A stretch of DNA of 64,000 nucleotides from contig LKMP01000002.1 of assembly GCA_001563915.1 (NCBI GenBank), forward strand, positions 42,630 to 106,629. The letters run 5' to 3'. The notes below the pieces were generated by a model. It saw nothing but the letters and a program-made list of their open reading frames with translations, ran no database searches and was not told the DNA's origin. The DNA is from Nanohaloarchaea archaeon B1-Br10_U2g21. GTDB taxonomy: Archaea > Nanohalarchaeota > Nanosalinia > Nanosalinales > Nanosalinaceae. This document shows, one piece after another, positions 1-7,025 of the stretch. A program made the translations under genes and the position numbers. How positions within the stretch are numbered: the first letter of the stretch is position 1; each line of letters begins with the position of its first letter.

Positions 1-189
1 TCCACCCATTCCTTTCTTTGTTTCTTCATCTAATCTGTATTCTTTGATACCCGGAACTTTTTTGAGAAATTCTAAATCTTCTGTTTCAATTTGGATTCTG
101 TTTCCCTCACGTTCTATTTCTTTGACTCTAGGCCTCAGATTTTTTTCTAATGCTTCAGGTTTTTCGGTAGGAATTACTTCTATTTTCAT
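1..189 (-). CDS. Hypothetical protein, N-terminal 63 residues (runs off the window)
   Basis: An open frame starts with ATG at 189 and reads leftward off the window, so only the first 63 residues are visible. The piece is highly charged, begins MKIEVIPTEK and ends in a strand-helix pattern around LKKVPGIKEY. That short pattern loosely recalls RNA-binding THUMP or ferredoxin-like folds, but it is not enough to assign a family. The start is supported by a TATA-like box 27 bases upstream that it shares with the divergent gene at 244. Function unknown. Confidence 0.6.
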   Translation of the reverse strand, partial: MKIEVIPTEKPEALEKNLRPRVKEIEREGNRIQIETEDLEFLKKVPGIKEYRLDEETKKGMGG

Positions 190-211
190 AGAGAGTTTTT
201 ACCGGTGAAGG

Positions 212-221
212 TTTTTATTTA
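212..221. promoter_or_regulatory. Shared TATA-like box of a divergent gene pair
   Basis: The box TTTTTATTTA lies almost exactly midway between the start codons at 189 (minus) and 244 (plus), its centre about 27 bases from each. That is the usual TATA-to-start distance for leaderless archaeal genes, and no second box is visible in the 54-base spacer, so it probably serves both directions. Confidence 0.45.
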
Positions 222-243
222 GAGTTCCATATATTGTATCTAT

Positions 244-525
244 ATGGGCATTTTCGGCGAGGAGAACAATAAAAGTCAAAATAGCAATGACAGTGAGGAA
301 GTGAAGATTTCTGCTCCTGAACCTGAAGACGAACCTTCTGATTTAAAGAAGGCTGTAGAGTCTAAATTTAGCTCTAGTCCTTCTAGAAAAAGCAGTATGA
401 ATAGTAGCGTTTCAGTAGATGACTTATATGAGCAGAACGAGAGGATAATTGAGTTATTAGAGACTATAGCTGACGATGACATAAATGATACCGGCCCTGG
501 AGGCGGTTTGAATGGGGTACTATGA
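244..525 (+). CDS. Small acidic protein with C-terminal QN-RII helix motif
   Basis: A 93-residue, Ser/Glu/Asp-rich protein with no recognised domain. The first 55 residues look disordered. Residues 61-72 form an amphipathic helix with the core EQNERIIELLE, followed by a glycine-rich tail. The next gene starts inside this one (14-base overlap, different frame), so the two are probably translationally coupled; its protein ends in a closely similar helix, EQNDRIIKVLE. The pair may be paralogues that associate through this helix. Similar short helices occur in small haloarchaeal proteins of unknown function. Function not assigned. Confidence 0.6.
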   Translation: MGIFGEENNKSQNSNDSEEVKISAPEPEDEPSDLKKAVESKFSSSPSRKSSMNSSVSVDDLYEQNERIIELLETIADDDINDTGPGGGLNGVL

Positions 526-829
526 TAACGTGAAGAACTCTGTACGTGATAAAGGCGGAAGTAGAAGTAATGGTTTCAAGAAGCTGCGTGAAGAAGCTGA
601 GAAGGAAACTGATGAAGAAGAACAAGATGATACTCCTATAGAAGTCTTGGAAGAAGGCTTGAAAGAACGACCTTTTGAGCAAAAAAAGTCTCCTAGAAAT
701 ACGGATAGTTCTGAAGACTCCGAGGTTTCAAGTTCTGCTGAAACTGAGTCTGAAGTGCTTGAAAAACTGGATAAGCTTATTGAGCAGAATGATCGTATAA
801 TTAAAGTGCTTGAGAGTTTTGGAAATTAG
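512..829 (+). CDS. Small acidic protein, partner of the preceding gene
   Basis: A 105-residue, strongly charged protein starting MGYYDNVKNS, probably disordered in the middle. Residues 82-101 form an amphipathic helix containing LIEQNDRIIKVLE, almost a copy of the helix at the end of the upstream protein. It starts within the last 14 bases of that gene, which suggests coupled translation and perhaps a stoichiometric pair. No enzymatic motif is visible. Convergent to the acetyltransferase gene with 12 bases between stops. Function unknown. Confidence 0.6.
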   Translation: MGYYDNVKNSVRDKGGSRSNGFKKLREEAEKETDEEEQDDTPIEVLEEGLKERPFEQKKSPRNTDSSEDSEVSSSAETESEVLEKLDKLIEQNDRIIKVLESFGN

Positions 830-841
830 GTTGAAATAATA

Positions 842-1312
842 CTATATTTCTTTTACCATCCTTTTTTGTTCAGCCTGAAATCCTTTTTTCTTGTATAATT
901 GTTCTGCACTCGTATTCCTAACATTTACGTTTAGCTCTATGGTTTCACATCCTCTTTCACGAGCTTCTATCACAGTTTTATCAAGTAATTCTGATGCTAG
1001 ACCATTTCTTCTATAACTTTCTTTGATATATAACTCGTTTATCTTTGCATAACGTTCTTTTTGAAATACTGGCGCCGCCTGTCTAATTGCCATAGTTATG
1101 AACCCTACAGGATCTTCATCATTTTCTACTATCAATGTAAATGATTCATCATCCAGTATTTTCTCTTCTCTGTAAATTATACAGTCTCTTATATTCAATT
1201 CTTCGGAAAGAGCATTATCTGAAGAAACTCCTTCCATTTCCTTGGCTAAAGGCAACCACAATTCATGAGTAATGAATTCTGCATCTGATGGCTTCGCTGC
1301 TCTAATCTCCAT
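842..1312 (-). CDS. GNAT family N-acetyltransferase
   Basis: A 156-residue single-domain GNAT enzyme that would transfer an acetyl group from acetyl-CoA to an amine. The N terminus MEIRAAKPSD is the usual beta1-alpha1 start. The acetyl-CoA pyrophosphate loop RRNGLA is at 101-106, and the motif B pattern NTSAEQLYKKKGF is at 133-145. Length matches the family. The substrate cannot be deduced; RimI-like protein N-terminal acetylation or small-molecule acetylation are both possible. A second GNAT protein is encoded at 51823-52299. Confidence 0.85.
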   Translation of the reverse strand: MEIRAAKPSDAEFITHELWLPLAKEMEGVSSDNALSEELNIRDCIIYREEKILDDESFTLIVENDEDPVGFITMAIRQAAPVFQKERYAKINELYIKESYRRNGLASELLDKTVIEARERGCETIELNVNVRNTSAEQLYKKKGFQAEQKRMVKEI

Positions 1313-1328
1313 AAGGCAAAAATGAACC

Positions 1329-1604
1329 CTATACTATCTCTACAGTTATTTTTTCTCGGCCCTGAGTAGTTGTCTCTACGCTCTCTTTGAGCTCGATTTC
1401 AAGCCCCATCTTCTTGAACTCATCTGTTTGTAAAAATTCTAGCTCAAGTCTGTTGTCTTCAGTAGGTTCTATGTCGACTTCTTCTTTTCCTCTAAAGCTG
1501 AGGCCTACTTCGCCTTCCCTAATCTTATCAGCAAAGTTTTCAAGGAAGTTGGCCAGTTCATTATTTGAAAATTGGAAGTCTAGTTCCAGTTCTTTGCTTG
1601 ACAT
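1329..1604 (-). CDS. Amphi-Trp domain-like protein
   Basis: A 91-residue acidic protein whose pattern (polar helix with ANFLENFADKIREGEV, then alternating strands ending in LEIELKE) resembles the amphi-Trp family common in haloarchaea and some bacteria. The tryptophans that named the family are absent here. Family function is unknown. It lies just downstream of the 89-residue membrane protein gene on the same strand. The match is by pattern only, so the family name is moderately secure and the role unassigned. Confidence 0.55.
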   Translation of the reverse strand: MSSKELELDFQFSNNELANFLENFADKIREGEVGLSFRGKEEVDIEPTEDNRLELEFLQTDEFKKMGLEIELKESVETTTQGREKITVEIV

Positions 1605-1658
1605 AATTAACTAGTTAAGGGTGAATAGTTTTATTTGTAAGGCCTTTTTTTGCGTTAA

Positions 1659-1928
1659 TTATTCAGCCATTAGTTTCTTTGATAGGAAGTGATCTTTTTC
1701 TTCAAGTTCACGAATAGCTTCTACTGCAAATAAGTAGGCAACGCCTATCATAAGCATTCCTAGTAGACCTGGCCCTATATCCACCATTTCTCTTACTGAA
1801 TAGATTACTGAGAATACCATTAGCATTCCGAGTATGAAAAGCGTGAATGAAATTCCTATCTCTGCATTTGTAGAAAGTTTTGGAAGTCCAAAGATATCTT
1901 TTTCATCCACTTTTTCGGTATCTGCCAT
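1659..1928 (-). CDS. Two-helix membrane protein, hypothetical
   Basis: An 89-residue protein with a polar N terminus (about 22 residues) and two hydrophobic helices at roughly 23-45 and 51-71, then a charged tail ending in LSKKLMAE. It has the shape of a small integral membrane hairpin with both ends on the same side. No family recognised. It shares its strand with the ArvABC genes upstream and the amphi-Trp gene downstream, but the gaps of about 55 bases leave operon membership open. Confidence 0.65.
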   Translation of the reverse strand: MADTEKVDEKDIFGLPKLSTNAEIGISFTLFILGMLMVFSVIYSVREMVDIGPGLLGMLMIGVAYLFAVEAIRELEEKDHFLSKKLMAE

Positions 1929-1986
1929 TTTTTGTAATCCTCTTAAACCTAAATTTACCGAGACCGGATTTAAATGTTTCCAGAGT

Positions 1987-2370
1987 TTATTTCAGGTCTT
2001 GTATGTTTATGTCTCTACTGTCAGGCGAAAAAGCCGATGGTAGATGAATATGATATACTCCTTCAGACTTCTGGATTACTAGAGGCATTTCTTCTAGCAA
2101 TCGCGTGACATTGATGTTATACACTCCTTCTTCTTCTACACTAATCGAGTCGATGTCGAACTCAAACCTAATATTTGCTCTTGTAGCCTCTCCTTCAGCT
2201 ACCATTTCTTCAATATCGTCTGCAACCTTTTCTCGTTCTTGTTCTAGTTCTTTCTCTGAGAGTTCTTCGGCTTCATACATAAAAAGCGATGATCCGCACT
2301 CACATCCGTCTATAATCTGGTCTGAGTTGTCTTCATAGACTTCTCCGCAGTTCATGCATCTGTGGGGCAT
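1987..2370 (-). CDS. arvC: OapC/ArvC family zinc-ribbon protein
   Basis: A 127-residue protein with an N-terminal zinc ribbon made by C5-x2-C8 and C23-x-C25, in the pattern MPHRCMNCG that marks the OapC/ArvC family. A charged helical region (31-70) and a strand-rich C terminus follow. It is the third gene of a set with a DUF2073 protein and a small GTPase. In haloarchaea these three sit near a replication origin (origin-associated proteins), and the GTPase has been tied to extracellular vesicle formation (renamed Arv). Conserved order supports the assignment; the molecular role of this subunit is unknown. Confidence 0.8.
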   Translation of the reverse strand: MPHRCMNCGEVYEDNSDQIIDGCECGSSLFMYEAEELSEKELEQEREKVADDIEEMVAEGEATRANIRFEFDIDSISVEEEGVYNINVTRLLEEMPLVIQKSEGVYHIHLPSAFSPDSRDINIQDLK

Positions 2371-2424
2371 TTAAAATCCGCCTCTGCGAGTATTTGGTAT
2401 AGATAAGTCTAGATTTTTGTACAT

Positions 2425-2811
2425 TTATTCTACCTCATCAAGTTTTGCGAGGAACGAGACTGAATCTCTTTCCTCTTTAATTTTTTCCATTACTCTGGAG
2501 TTTCCCACAATTGTGAGACCATCACGGTACTCTTCATTCAGTATTTTATCATAGAAAAGCGATTTTACCTTGTTTATCCGAGTTGAAGAACTATCTAAGC
2601 CTAAGAATTCTACTCCTGGAAAATCGTCATCAATTTCTTCCATAGAGTTCTGTATAAGCATTCTTTTTTCTTCAGGAGTCCATCCTTCTTCCAATACTAG
2701 CACGGCATTATCCTTTACTTTTTCCAGTACTGTTTCCAGTTTTTCTTCAAAGTTCCCCCCGCTTAATTTATCTCTGGACAAGAACTCAATTGTGACTCCA
2801 TCATCAGTCAT
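2425..2811 (-). CDS. arvB: OapB/ArvB family (DUF2073) protein
   Basis: A 128-residue alpha/beta protein matching DUF2073, the OapB/ArvB family: an N-terminal strand VTIEFLSR, a central VLVLEEGWTPEEKRML segment and a C-terminal TIVGNSRVMEKIKEE stretch. Its start overlaps the stop of the upstream GTPase gene by one base, so translation is probably coupled. The family always accompanies the ArvA GTPase; whether it acts as an effector or regulator is not known. Confidence 0.8.
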   Translation of the reverse strand: MTDDGVTIEFLSRDKLSGGNFEEKLETVLEKVKDNAVLVLEEGWTPEEKRMLIQNSMEEIDDDFPGVEFLGLDSSSTRINKVKSLFYDKILNEEYRDGLTIVGNSRVMEKIKEERDSVSFLAKLDEVE

Positions 2812-3440
2812 TATCCTAACCTTTCGATTATTTCCTCATAAAGCTTGTCGATGTTTTTACCCTCCTTTGCCGAAATTTCCAGTACAGGATGCTGAGGGAA
2901 CGCGTCTCTCACTCTTGAAGGATCTGAATCTTCCAAATCAACTTTGTTCGCTAACACAAGTATTGGAATATCTTTAGCCTCTAGATTTCCAATAATTGTT
3001 ACGTTGACCTGTGTATAAGGGTCTTCAGTAGAATCAAATATAACCAGGCACGCATCTACATCATCGAGATATTTTATAGCTTCTACAATCCCTTTTGTGG
3101 CTTCTTTAGCTCGACCTTTAGCTTCATCCTCATCCACACCATGTTCTGTGAAATCCTTAAAATCCACGTTAGTAGATATTCCAGGCATGTCAAGGAGATT
3201 CAAGTCCAAGGTACGGCCATCATCAGATTCAATAGTAACTTTTTCCTTTTTTTCAACTACACGAGTTTCATGAGGTACTTCTGACACATTACTCATATCT
3301 TCCCCAGTAAGATCATTAGAAATATGATTCGCGAGAGTAGATTTTCCTGCATTAGGAGGTCCGTATATCCCTATACTAATATCCTCTTTTTCCGACTCGC
3401 TGAAAAGACTGTTGAAAAACTGTTTCAGGCGATTAATCAT
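2811..3440 (-). CDS. arvA: Small Era/Ras-like GTPase OapA/ArvA
   Basis: A 209-residue GTPase with all nucleotide-binding motifs: P-loop GPPNAGKST (27-35), G3 DMPG (84-87), G4 NKVD (165-168) and G5 SAK (190-192). A short amphipathic N terminus (INRLKQFFNSLF) could touch the membrane. It leads the arvA-arvB-arvC operon. In Haloferax the orthologous GTPase is reported to drive extracellular vesicle formation; earlier work named it an origin-associated protein. Assignment to this family rests on the motif set plus the conserved gene trio; the role in this organism is inferred. Confidence 0.85.
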   Translation of the reverse strand: MINRLKQFFNSLFSESEKEDISIGIYGPPNAGKSTLANHISNDLTGEDMSNVSEVPHETRVVEKKEKVTIESDDGRTLDLNLLDMPGISTNVDFKDFTEHGVDEDEAKGRAKEATKGIVEAIKYLDDVDACLVIFDSTEDPYTQVNVTIIGNLEAKDIPILVLANKVDLEDSDPSRVRDAFPQHPVLEISAKEGKNIDKLYEEIIERLG

Positions 3441-3508
3441 TTTGACACCGCGTAATGATAACTCCGAAGGCCAAGTATAAAAACTATGCGCATTTCAAAG
3501 CCCTCCGA

Positions 3509-3516
3509 TATTAAAA
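3509..3516 (+). promoter_or_regulatory. TATA box for the Nudix-like gene
   Basis: TATTAAAA is centred 29-30 bases before the ATG at 3542, the spacing expected for a leaderless transcript. It supports 3542 rather than the in-frame TTG at 3518, which lies directly beside the box and would not be transcribed. Confidence 0.5.
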
Positions 3517-3541
3517 CTTGGGGTCAGCACACTTTTCGTAT

Positions 3542-3976
3542 ATGCCTGAGGAAAAAGGAGTGATAGTAGCAGTATTCGACGAAAAAGACCGCGTCGCCGT
3601 CCTCAAACGTAAAAAGAACTGGGAAGGATGGGAGCTAGTTAAAGGACATCTTGAAGAAAACTATGAAGAAACAGTAATCCAAGAGATAAAAGAAGAAGCA
3701 GGCCTCAATTCCGAACTGATTGACTCTATAAAGGACTTACAATATACAGCAGAGTGGAGTTACAAAGATGATGGAGATGAAATACTGCGAAAGTATAAAG
3801 CTTATGCAGTGAAAGTCTCAGGAACACCTGTCATCCGCACTTCCAACAACCCTTCCGATGAACATGAACATGGCTTCTTCCTAAATCCTCGTGATGTCAA
3901 AGAGATGGTTGAATATGACAATAACCGGAAGATAATTGAAAAAGCCTGTAAAGAATTAGGCATAGATTCAAATTAG
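3542..3976 (+). CDS. Nudix-type hydrolase
   Basis: A 144-residue Nudix-fold protein. The core helix reads QEIKEEAGL and the preceding loop GHLEENYEE, covering residues 35-55. Compared with the canonical Nudix box the loop is two residues shorter and the conserved Arg of REUxEExGU is Gln, so activity should not be assumed, though the metal-binding EE pair is kept. Nudix enzymes hydrolyse nucleoside diphosphates linked to another group; the substrate is unknown. The start was chosen from the TATA spacing; an upstream in-frame TTG at 3518 would add eight residues. The next gene follows after 21 bases. Confidence 0.75.
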   Translation: MPEEKGVIVAVFDEKDRVAVLKRKKNWEGWELVKGHLEENYEETVIQEIKEEAGLNSELIDSIKDLQYTAEWSYKDDGDEILRKYKAYAVKVSGTPVIRTSNNPSDEHEHGFFLNPRDVKEMVEYDNNRKIIEKACKELGIDSN

Positions 3977-3997
3977 CCTCTGAGAAAATTCTTTTCC

Positions 3998-4246
3998 ATG
4001 ACTAACCCTAAAGAAATGTTGGAAGTTTACCAGTTCGAAGGCTGTCCCTTCTGCAGAAAAGTAAGACAAAAAATGACAGAGCTAGGACTTGACTTTATAG
4101 CTAGACAGGTAGACTCTGAGGACCGTACAAGAGTAGAAAAAGTATCCGGTCAGAGTAACGTACCTGTGCTTGTAGATCCTAATAATGATACAGTTATGCC
4201 TGAATCAGATGATATAGTAGAATATTTGGAAGAGCATTACAGTTAA
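3998..4246 (+). CDS. Glutaredoxin-like thioredoxin-fold protein
   Basis: An 82-residue thioredoxin-fold protein with the redox motif C16-P-F-C19 and the cis-proline region NVPVLVD (cis-Pro 56), as in glutaredoxins and in the N-terminal domain of glutathione S-transferase-like proteins of haloarchaea. It would act as a thiol-disulfide oxidoreductase in the cytoplasm; haloarchaea use gamma-glutamylcysteine instead of glutathione, but the thiol partner here is unknown. Its TAA stop interlocks with that of the convergent gene through the shared bases TTAA at 4243-4246. Confidence 0.8.
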   Translation: MTNPKEMLEVYQFEGCPFCRKVRQKMTELGLDFIARQVDSEDRTRVEKVSGQSNVPVLVDPNNDTVMPESDDIVEYLEEHYS

Positions 4247-4785
4247 ACTACACCCATATTGAAGAGATCAATGACTGGTTCAAATTCTTCATCAATACTA
4301 TAGATCTCAGACTGTGTTACTGTAACACCTTCACATATTATTTTTCCAGTTTCTTTCATACTTCCAAGTCTACCAGGCTCTGATACTGCTTCAACAAGTT
4401 CTCCCCATAAAAAAGCACCAGTAGTATTCTCCCAAATCTCCTTTAACGTCTTCAACTCACCGCAAGGCTCAATATAGGCCTCTGTATCCACCCTATATCC
4501 AAGCTTCTCGAAATAGCACGCATTTTGAACTGCTTTATCAACATTACTACTGTAAGCTGTTAAAAGATTCTCAACATCCAGACTTTCCCGATAACTTACC
4601 TCCACTACTTTCAAATCTCTAGCATTATTAGGACTAGACAGTAAAAGTCCCACTTGGCCTTCAACCTCATGCTGAGGCACTTCTCCCTCTAAAATCCCGG
4701 GATAACTTTCTTCTATCCCAAGCACCTCATAACCTTGCTGTTCATACTCTTCAGCGAGCTTTTCCAATTTTTCATATCTGCGCAC
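4243..4785 (-). CDS. Hypothetical protein (180 aa)
   Basis: A 180-residue soluble alpha/beta protein without recognised motifs. It starts with GTG at 4785 (MRRYEKLEKL); the ATG a few bases upstream is out of frame. It has an N-terminal helix, a mixed middle and a glycine-containing C-terminal third. It is neither highly hydrophobic nor repetitive. Convergent with the glutaredoxin-like gene, sharing a 4-base stop overlap. Function unknown. Confidence 0.55.
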   Translation of the reverse strand: MRRYEKLEKLAEEYEQQGYEVLGIEESYPGILEGEVPQHEVEGQVGLLLSSPNNARDLKVVEVSYRESLDVENLLTAYSSNVDKAVQNACYFEKLGYRVDTEAYIEPCGELKTLKEIWENTTGAFLWGELVEAVSEPGRLGSMKETGKIICEGVTVTQSEIYSIDEEFEPVIDLFNMGVV

Positions 4786-4889
4786 AGCAAAACATAGATT
4801 AAAGTTAAACAGTTAAATGAACAAAAAAGTTTTTCAGAATCTCATAATTATTCTCTGAAACAATCTTTCGAAGCAGACAAAAGTAGAAG

Positions 4890-4964
4890 TGGACCGGGCC
4901 AGATTTGAACTGGCGATCTCCACGTTATCAGCGTGGCGCTATAACCTGGCTAAGCTACCGGTCC
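4890..4964 (-). tRNA. tRNA-Ile (anticodon GAT)
   Basis: A complete cloverleaf on the minus strand. The acceptor stem GGACCGG/CCGGTCC pairs perfectly; the anticodon stem CCACG/CGTGG encloses the loop CTGATAA, giving anticodon GAT; the T arm is GCCAG-TTCAAAT-CTGGC. The discriminator base is A and no CCA is encoded, in keeping with the cca gene at 55697. No intron. Any plus-strand reading frame across this stretch is spurious. Confidence 0.95.
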
Positions 4965-5049
4965 GTAAATATTGGTTTGACTGGAAAGTGTTTTTAATGC
5001 AACGGAGTGCAACTCACGATTTTTATTCAAATACTTCCCTAATATCAAT

Positions 5050-5517
5050 ATGGGAGATATGGAATCAGAAATCAGCCGTATTGAACAAAGTTTCGAGGCC
5101 TCGATTCCGCGCAACAAAAGATCTGACGCCAAAGTTTTTATGGACCAGTTCATGCCTTTGGCTTTGATACTTTTAGGTTCTCTCGTAACTTTCCATTTCT
5201 TTATACCTGTAGACAGATGGATTTCTGATGTTGTCAACTTGGTCAATTTAGGTCTTGTACTTTTCTTTGGACTGCGGTTGGGTCTTGCTTTTAGCCTAGC
5301 AGATTCTCATAAAAAATTCTTGGAGCAGCACTGGTTTGATGCATTGTTAGTTATCCCTGCGCTTGCCATACTTAGAGAGGCCAGACTTCTACTATTACTT
5401 GAGGCTGAGACAGAAGAACAGGCCTATCTAGGATTCCTGTTTGCAAGGAACACAACTATTGCTGGACAAATTACTAAGATGTATGCTTGGGGTCGAAGAA
5501 TATTGCGGCTTTCTTGA
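5050..5517 (+). CDS. Membrane protein resembling a voltage-sensor-like domain
   Basis: A 155-residue protein with a polar N terminus (about 32 residues), hydrophobic helices at roughly 35-55, 62-82 and 95-112, and a basic C terminus (YAWGRRILRLS). The stretch from LRLGLAFSLA to HWFDALLVIPAL resembles the S2-S3 region of voltage-sensor domains, where an aspartate precedes a proline-bounded helix, and IPALAILREARLL would be the start of S4. There is no pore domain or selectivity filter. This is a pattern-level suggestion; it may simply be a small membrane protein. A second ATG three codons in is an alternative start. Confidence 0.5.
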   Translation: MGDMESEISRIEQSFEASIPRNKRSDAKVFMDQFMPLALILLGSLVTFHFFIPVDRWISDVVNLVNLGLVLFFGLRLGLAFSLADSHKKFLEQHWFDALLVIPALAILREARLLLLLEAETEEQAYLGFLFARNTTIAGQITKMYAWGRRILRLS

Positions 5518-5522
5518 AAAAG

Positions 5523-5657
5523 TGGGCTCGACGGGATTTGAACCCGCGACTACCAGGTATCCCCTCATGAAACGCCGAGTTTTTCTAGATCTTTATCCTC
5601 CTAGAAATTAGAGGTCTGTTAAGAGCCTGGTGCTCTGCCGGGCTGAGCTACGAGCCC
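5523..5657 (-). tRNA. tRNA-Lys (anticodon CTT) with an anticodon-loop intron
   Basis: The minus strand gives an acceptor stem GGGCTCG/CGAGCCC, an anticodon stem CCAGG/CCTGG and a T arm GCGGG-TTCAAAT-CCCGT with discriminator A. The anticodon loop reads CTCTTA and is then interrupted by about 61 bases (roughly 5559-5619) before resuming with A-CCTGG, so an archaeal intron sits at the canonical 37/38 position. Splicing by the archaeal tRNA endonuclease at a bulge-helix-bulge is expected. A GTATAAA promoter-like box lies at 5697-5703. Confidence 0.9.
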
Positions 5658-5805
5658 TGTTATTTTTACCTATGGAAAAAAGAGAGGTCTTATGATTTAT
5701 ACGATGTTCTTGTAATCTATAATTTTTCTTTTAAGCTTCTATTTCAAAAAAACTGAGCAGTTTTTTAGTAGTATAGTGAAAAATCTAACAGAAATAAATG
5801 GGGAG

Positions 5806-5819
5806 AGAAAATAAAAAAA
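5806..5819 (-). terminator. T-rich terminator after the eS1 gene
   Basis: Just past the eS1 stop the minus strand carries a run of seven T after ATACAGAAAAAT, the kind of oligo-T tract that terminates archaeal transcription. No strong hairpin precedes it. Confidence 0.4.
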
Positions 5820-5830
5820 TTTTTCTGTAT

Positions 5831-6382
5831 CTACCGGAGCTCGGTCTTTCTAATCTCTAGCTCTCTGAACGGATAGATTTTTTCAGCTCTTTCTCGGAAC
5901 TCTTTCTGAACGTTGTCCATGAAAATGTTCTCCATGAACTCTTCATAGGTCTGTTGAGAAGCATTTTCTTCAACTACTTCTTCTATCTCTCTTCTAACTG
6001 CTTTCATTGCTTTATTGGAGGCTTTTCTAAGTGTTGCTCCGACTACTTTTACTCTGACAGTTTTTCCATCTTTGGTCTCAAAATCTCTGACCATGTCAAA
6101 TCTATCAGTATCAGACCTAATCATACGAGATACAAACTGTGAGGAGCATTCCATAGAATCTATCTCTGTGAATGCTTTATTACCTTCTACATCTGTTACT
6201 CTTAGCGTTACATCCGCATAGTATTTGTCGCTGCTTTCTAATAAGTCATTTAGGCCTTCTTTAATTGTTCGACCGATTACTTGTGATTCTTTTTCTGCTG
6301 GTGTCTCGGTTACGATATCTACATCGAATATATCTGGTGCTTGGATTTCATACCAGTTTTTCTGTAAAACTGCTTTAGCCAT
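5831..6382 (-). CDS. rps3ae: 30S ribosomal protein eS1 (S3Ae)
   Basis: A 183-residue small-subunit ribosomal protein of the eS1 family, recognised from the N terminus MAKAVLQKNWYEIQAPDIFD, the VIGRTIKEGLNDLL segment and the basic KTVRVKVVGATLRKASNKA stretch. It is slightly short for the archaeal family and richer in acidic residues. Gene order uS15 - RecJ-like nuclease - eS1 is conserved in archaea; here one hypothetical gene lies between the nuclease and eS1. Followed by an oligo-T terminator. Confidence 0.9.
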   Translation of the reverse strand: MAKAVLQKNWYEIQAPDIFDVDIVTETPAEKESQVIGRTIKEGLNDLLESSDKYYADVTLRVTDVEGNKAFTEIDSMECSSQFVSRMIRSDTDRFDMVRDFETKDGKTVRVKVVGATLRKASNKAMKAVRREIEEVVEENASQQTYEEFMENIFMDNVQKEFRERAEKIYPFRELEIRKTELR

Positions 6383-6435
6383 ACGTCAAGTTCAAAATCA
6401 AAACTTTATAAACGGTTGTAGTTTTTAGCAATAGC

Positions 6436-6963
6436 TTAATTCAAAATTTCTAATATTAAGTCAGTTTGATCCGAATATTCTAATTCTGACCACTCTTCTT
6501 CTTGTATATTTGGGGACTTAACCTTGACTTCTTTCAAGTTTGAAGATACTTCTTGTTCTCGTGTAGGCGGAGCCACCACGTTAACTGCATCTAATGGAAT
6601 AAAGCTAATTCTATAACCATAGAAACCAGCATGTTCTCTTTCATCAAGAGAATCTAGCGAATCTTCTCTGTGATAATTTAGAACTCGGTTTAAGTTAGCT
6701 TCAGCTATAATGAAATCATCAGTATTTAATGGCAGATAAGGTTGTATCTTTTCCGGGCTATCTCCCCATTGGGCCGGCATTTCTTCATCGTACTTGAGTT
6801 TATCACTATATTTATCTTGGTAATCTCTAAAACCTTCGTCTTGTACTACTTTATCTATCATGTCTGAAAAATTATGTACGTCTAGCGTTTCTCTTCTTTT
6901 CCTATATTTTTTAGGTTCCAGAGAACCTCCAACAGATAAAACTCGGTATAGGTTTTCAGACAT
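6436..6963 (-). CDS. Hypothetical protein between nuclease and eS1
   Basis: A 175-residue soluble protein starting MSENLYRVLSVGGSL, rich in charged residues, with no recognised domain. Its C-terminal 40 residues are very acidic and end DQTDLILEILN. It lies in the same direction as uS15, the RecJ-like nuclease and eS1, 53 bases before eS1 and 62 bases after the nuclease, so it may be cotranscribed. It is not part of the usual archaeal version of this cluster. Function unknown. Confidence 0.55.
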   Translation of the reverse strand: MSENLYRVLSVGGSLEPKKYRKRRETLDVHNFSDMIDKVVQDEGFRDYQDKYSDKLKYDEEMPAQWGDSPEKIQPYLPLNTDDFIIAEANLNRVLNYHREDSLDSLDEREHAGFYGYRISFIPLDAVNVVAPPTREQEVSSNLKEVKVKSPNIQEEEWSELEYSDQTDLILEILN

Positions 6964-7025
6964 TAATCCTACTATAATAACACAACTATAAAAATGTTGT
7001 TAGATGGTGGTAGTGAATAAATAAG

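Noticed and set aside
4889..5167. Open frame on the plus strand across the tRNA-Ile gene
   Set aside because: It is the antisense of a perfect tRNA cloverleaf and continues into the start of the real membrane protein gene; composition is not protein-like.
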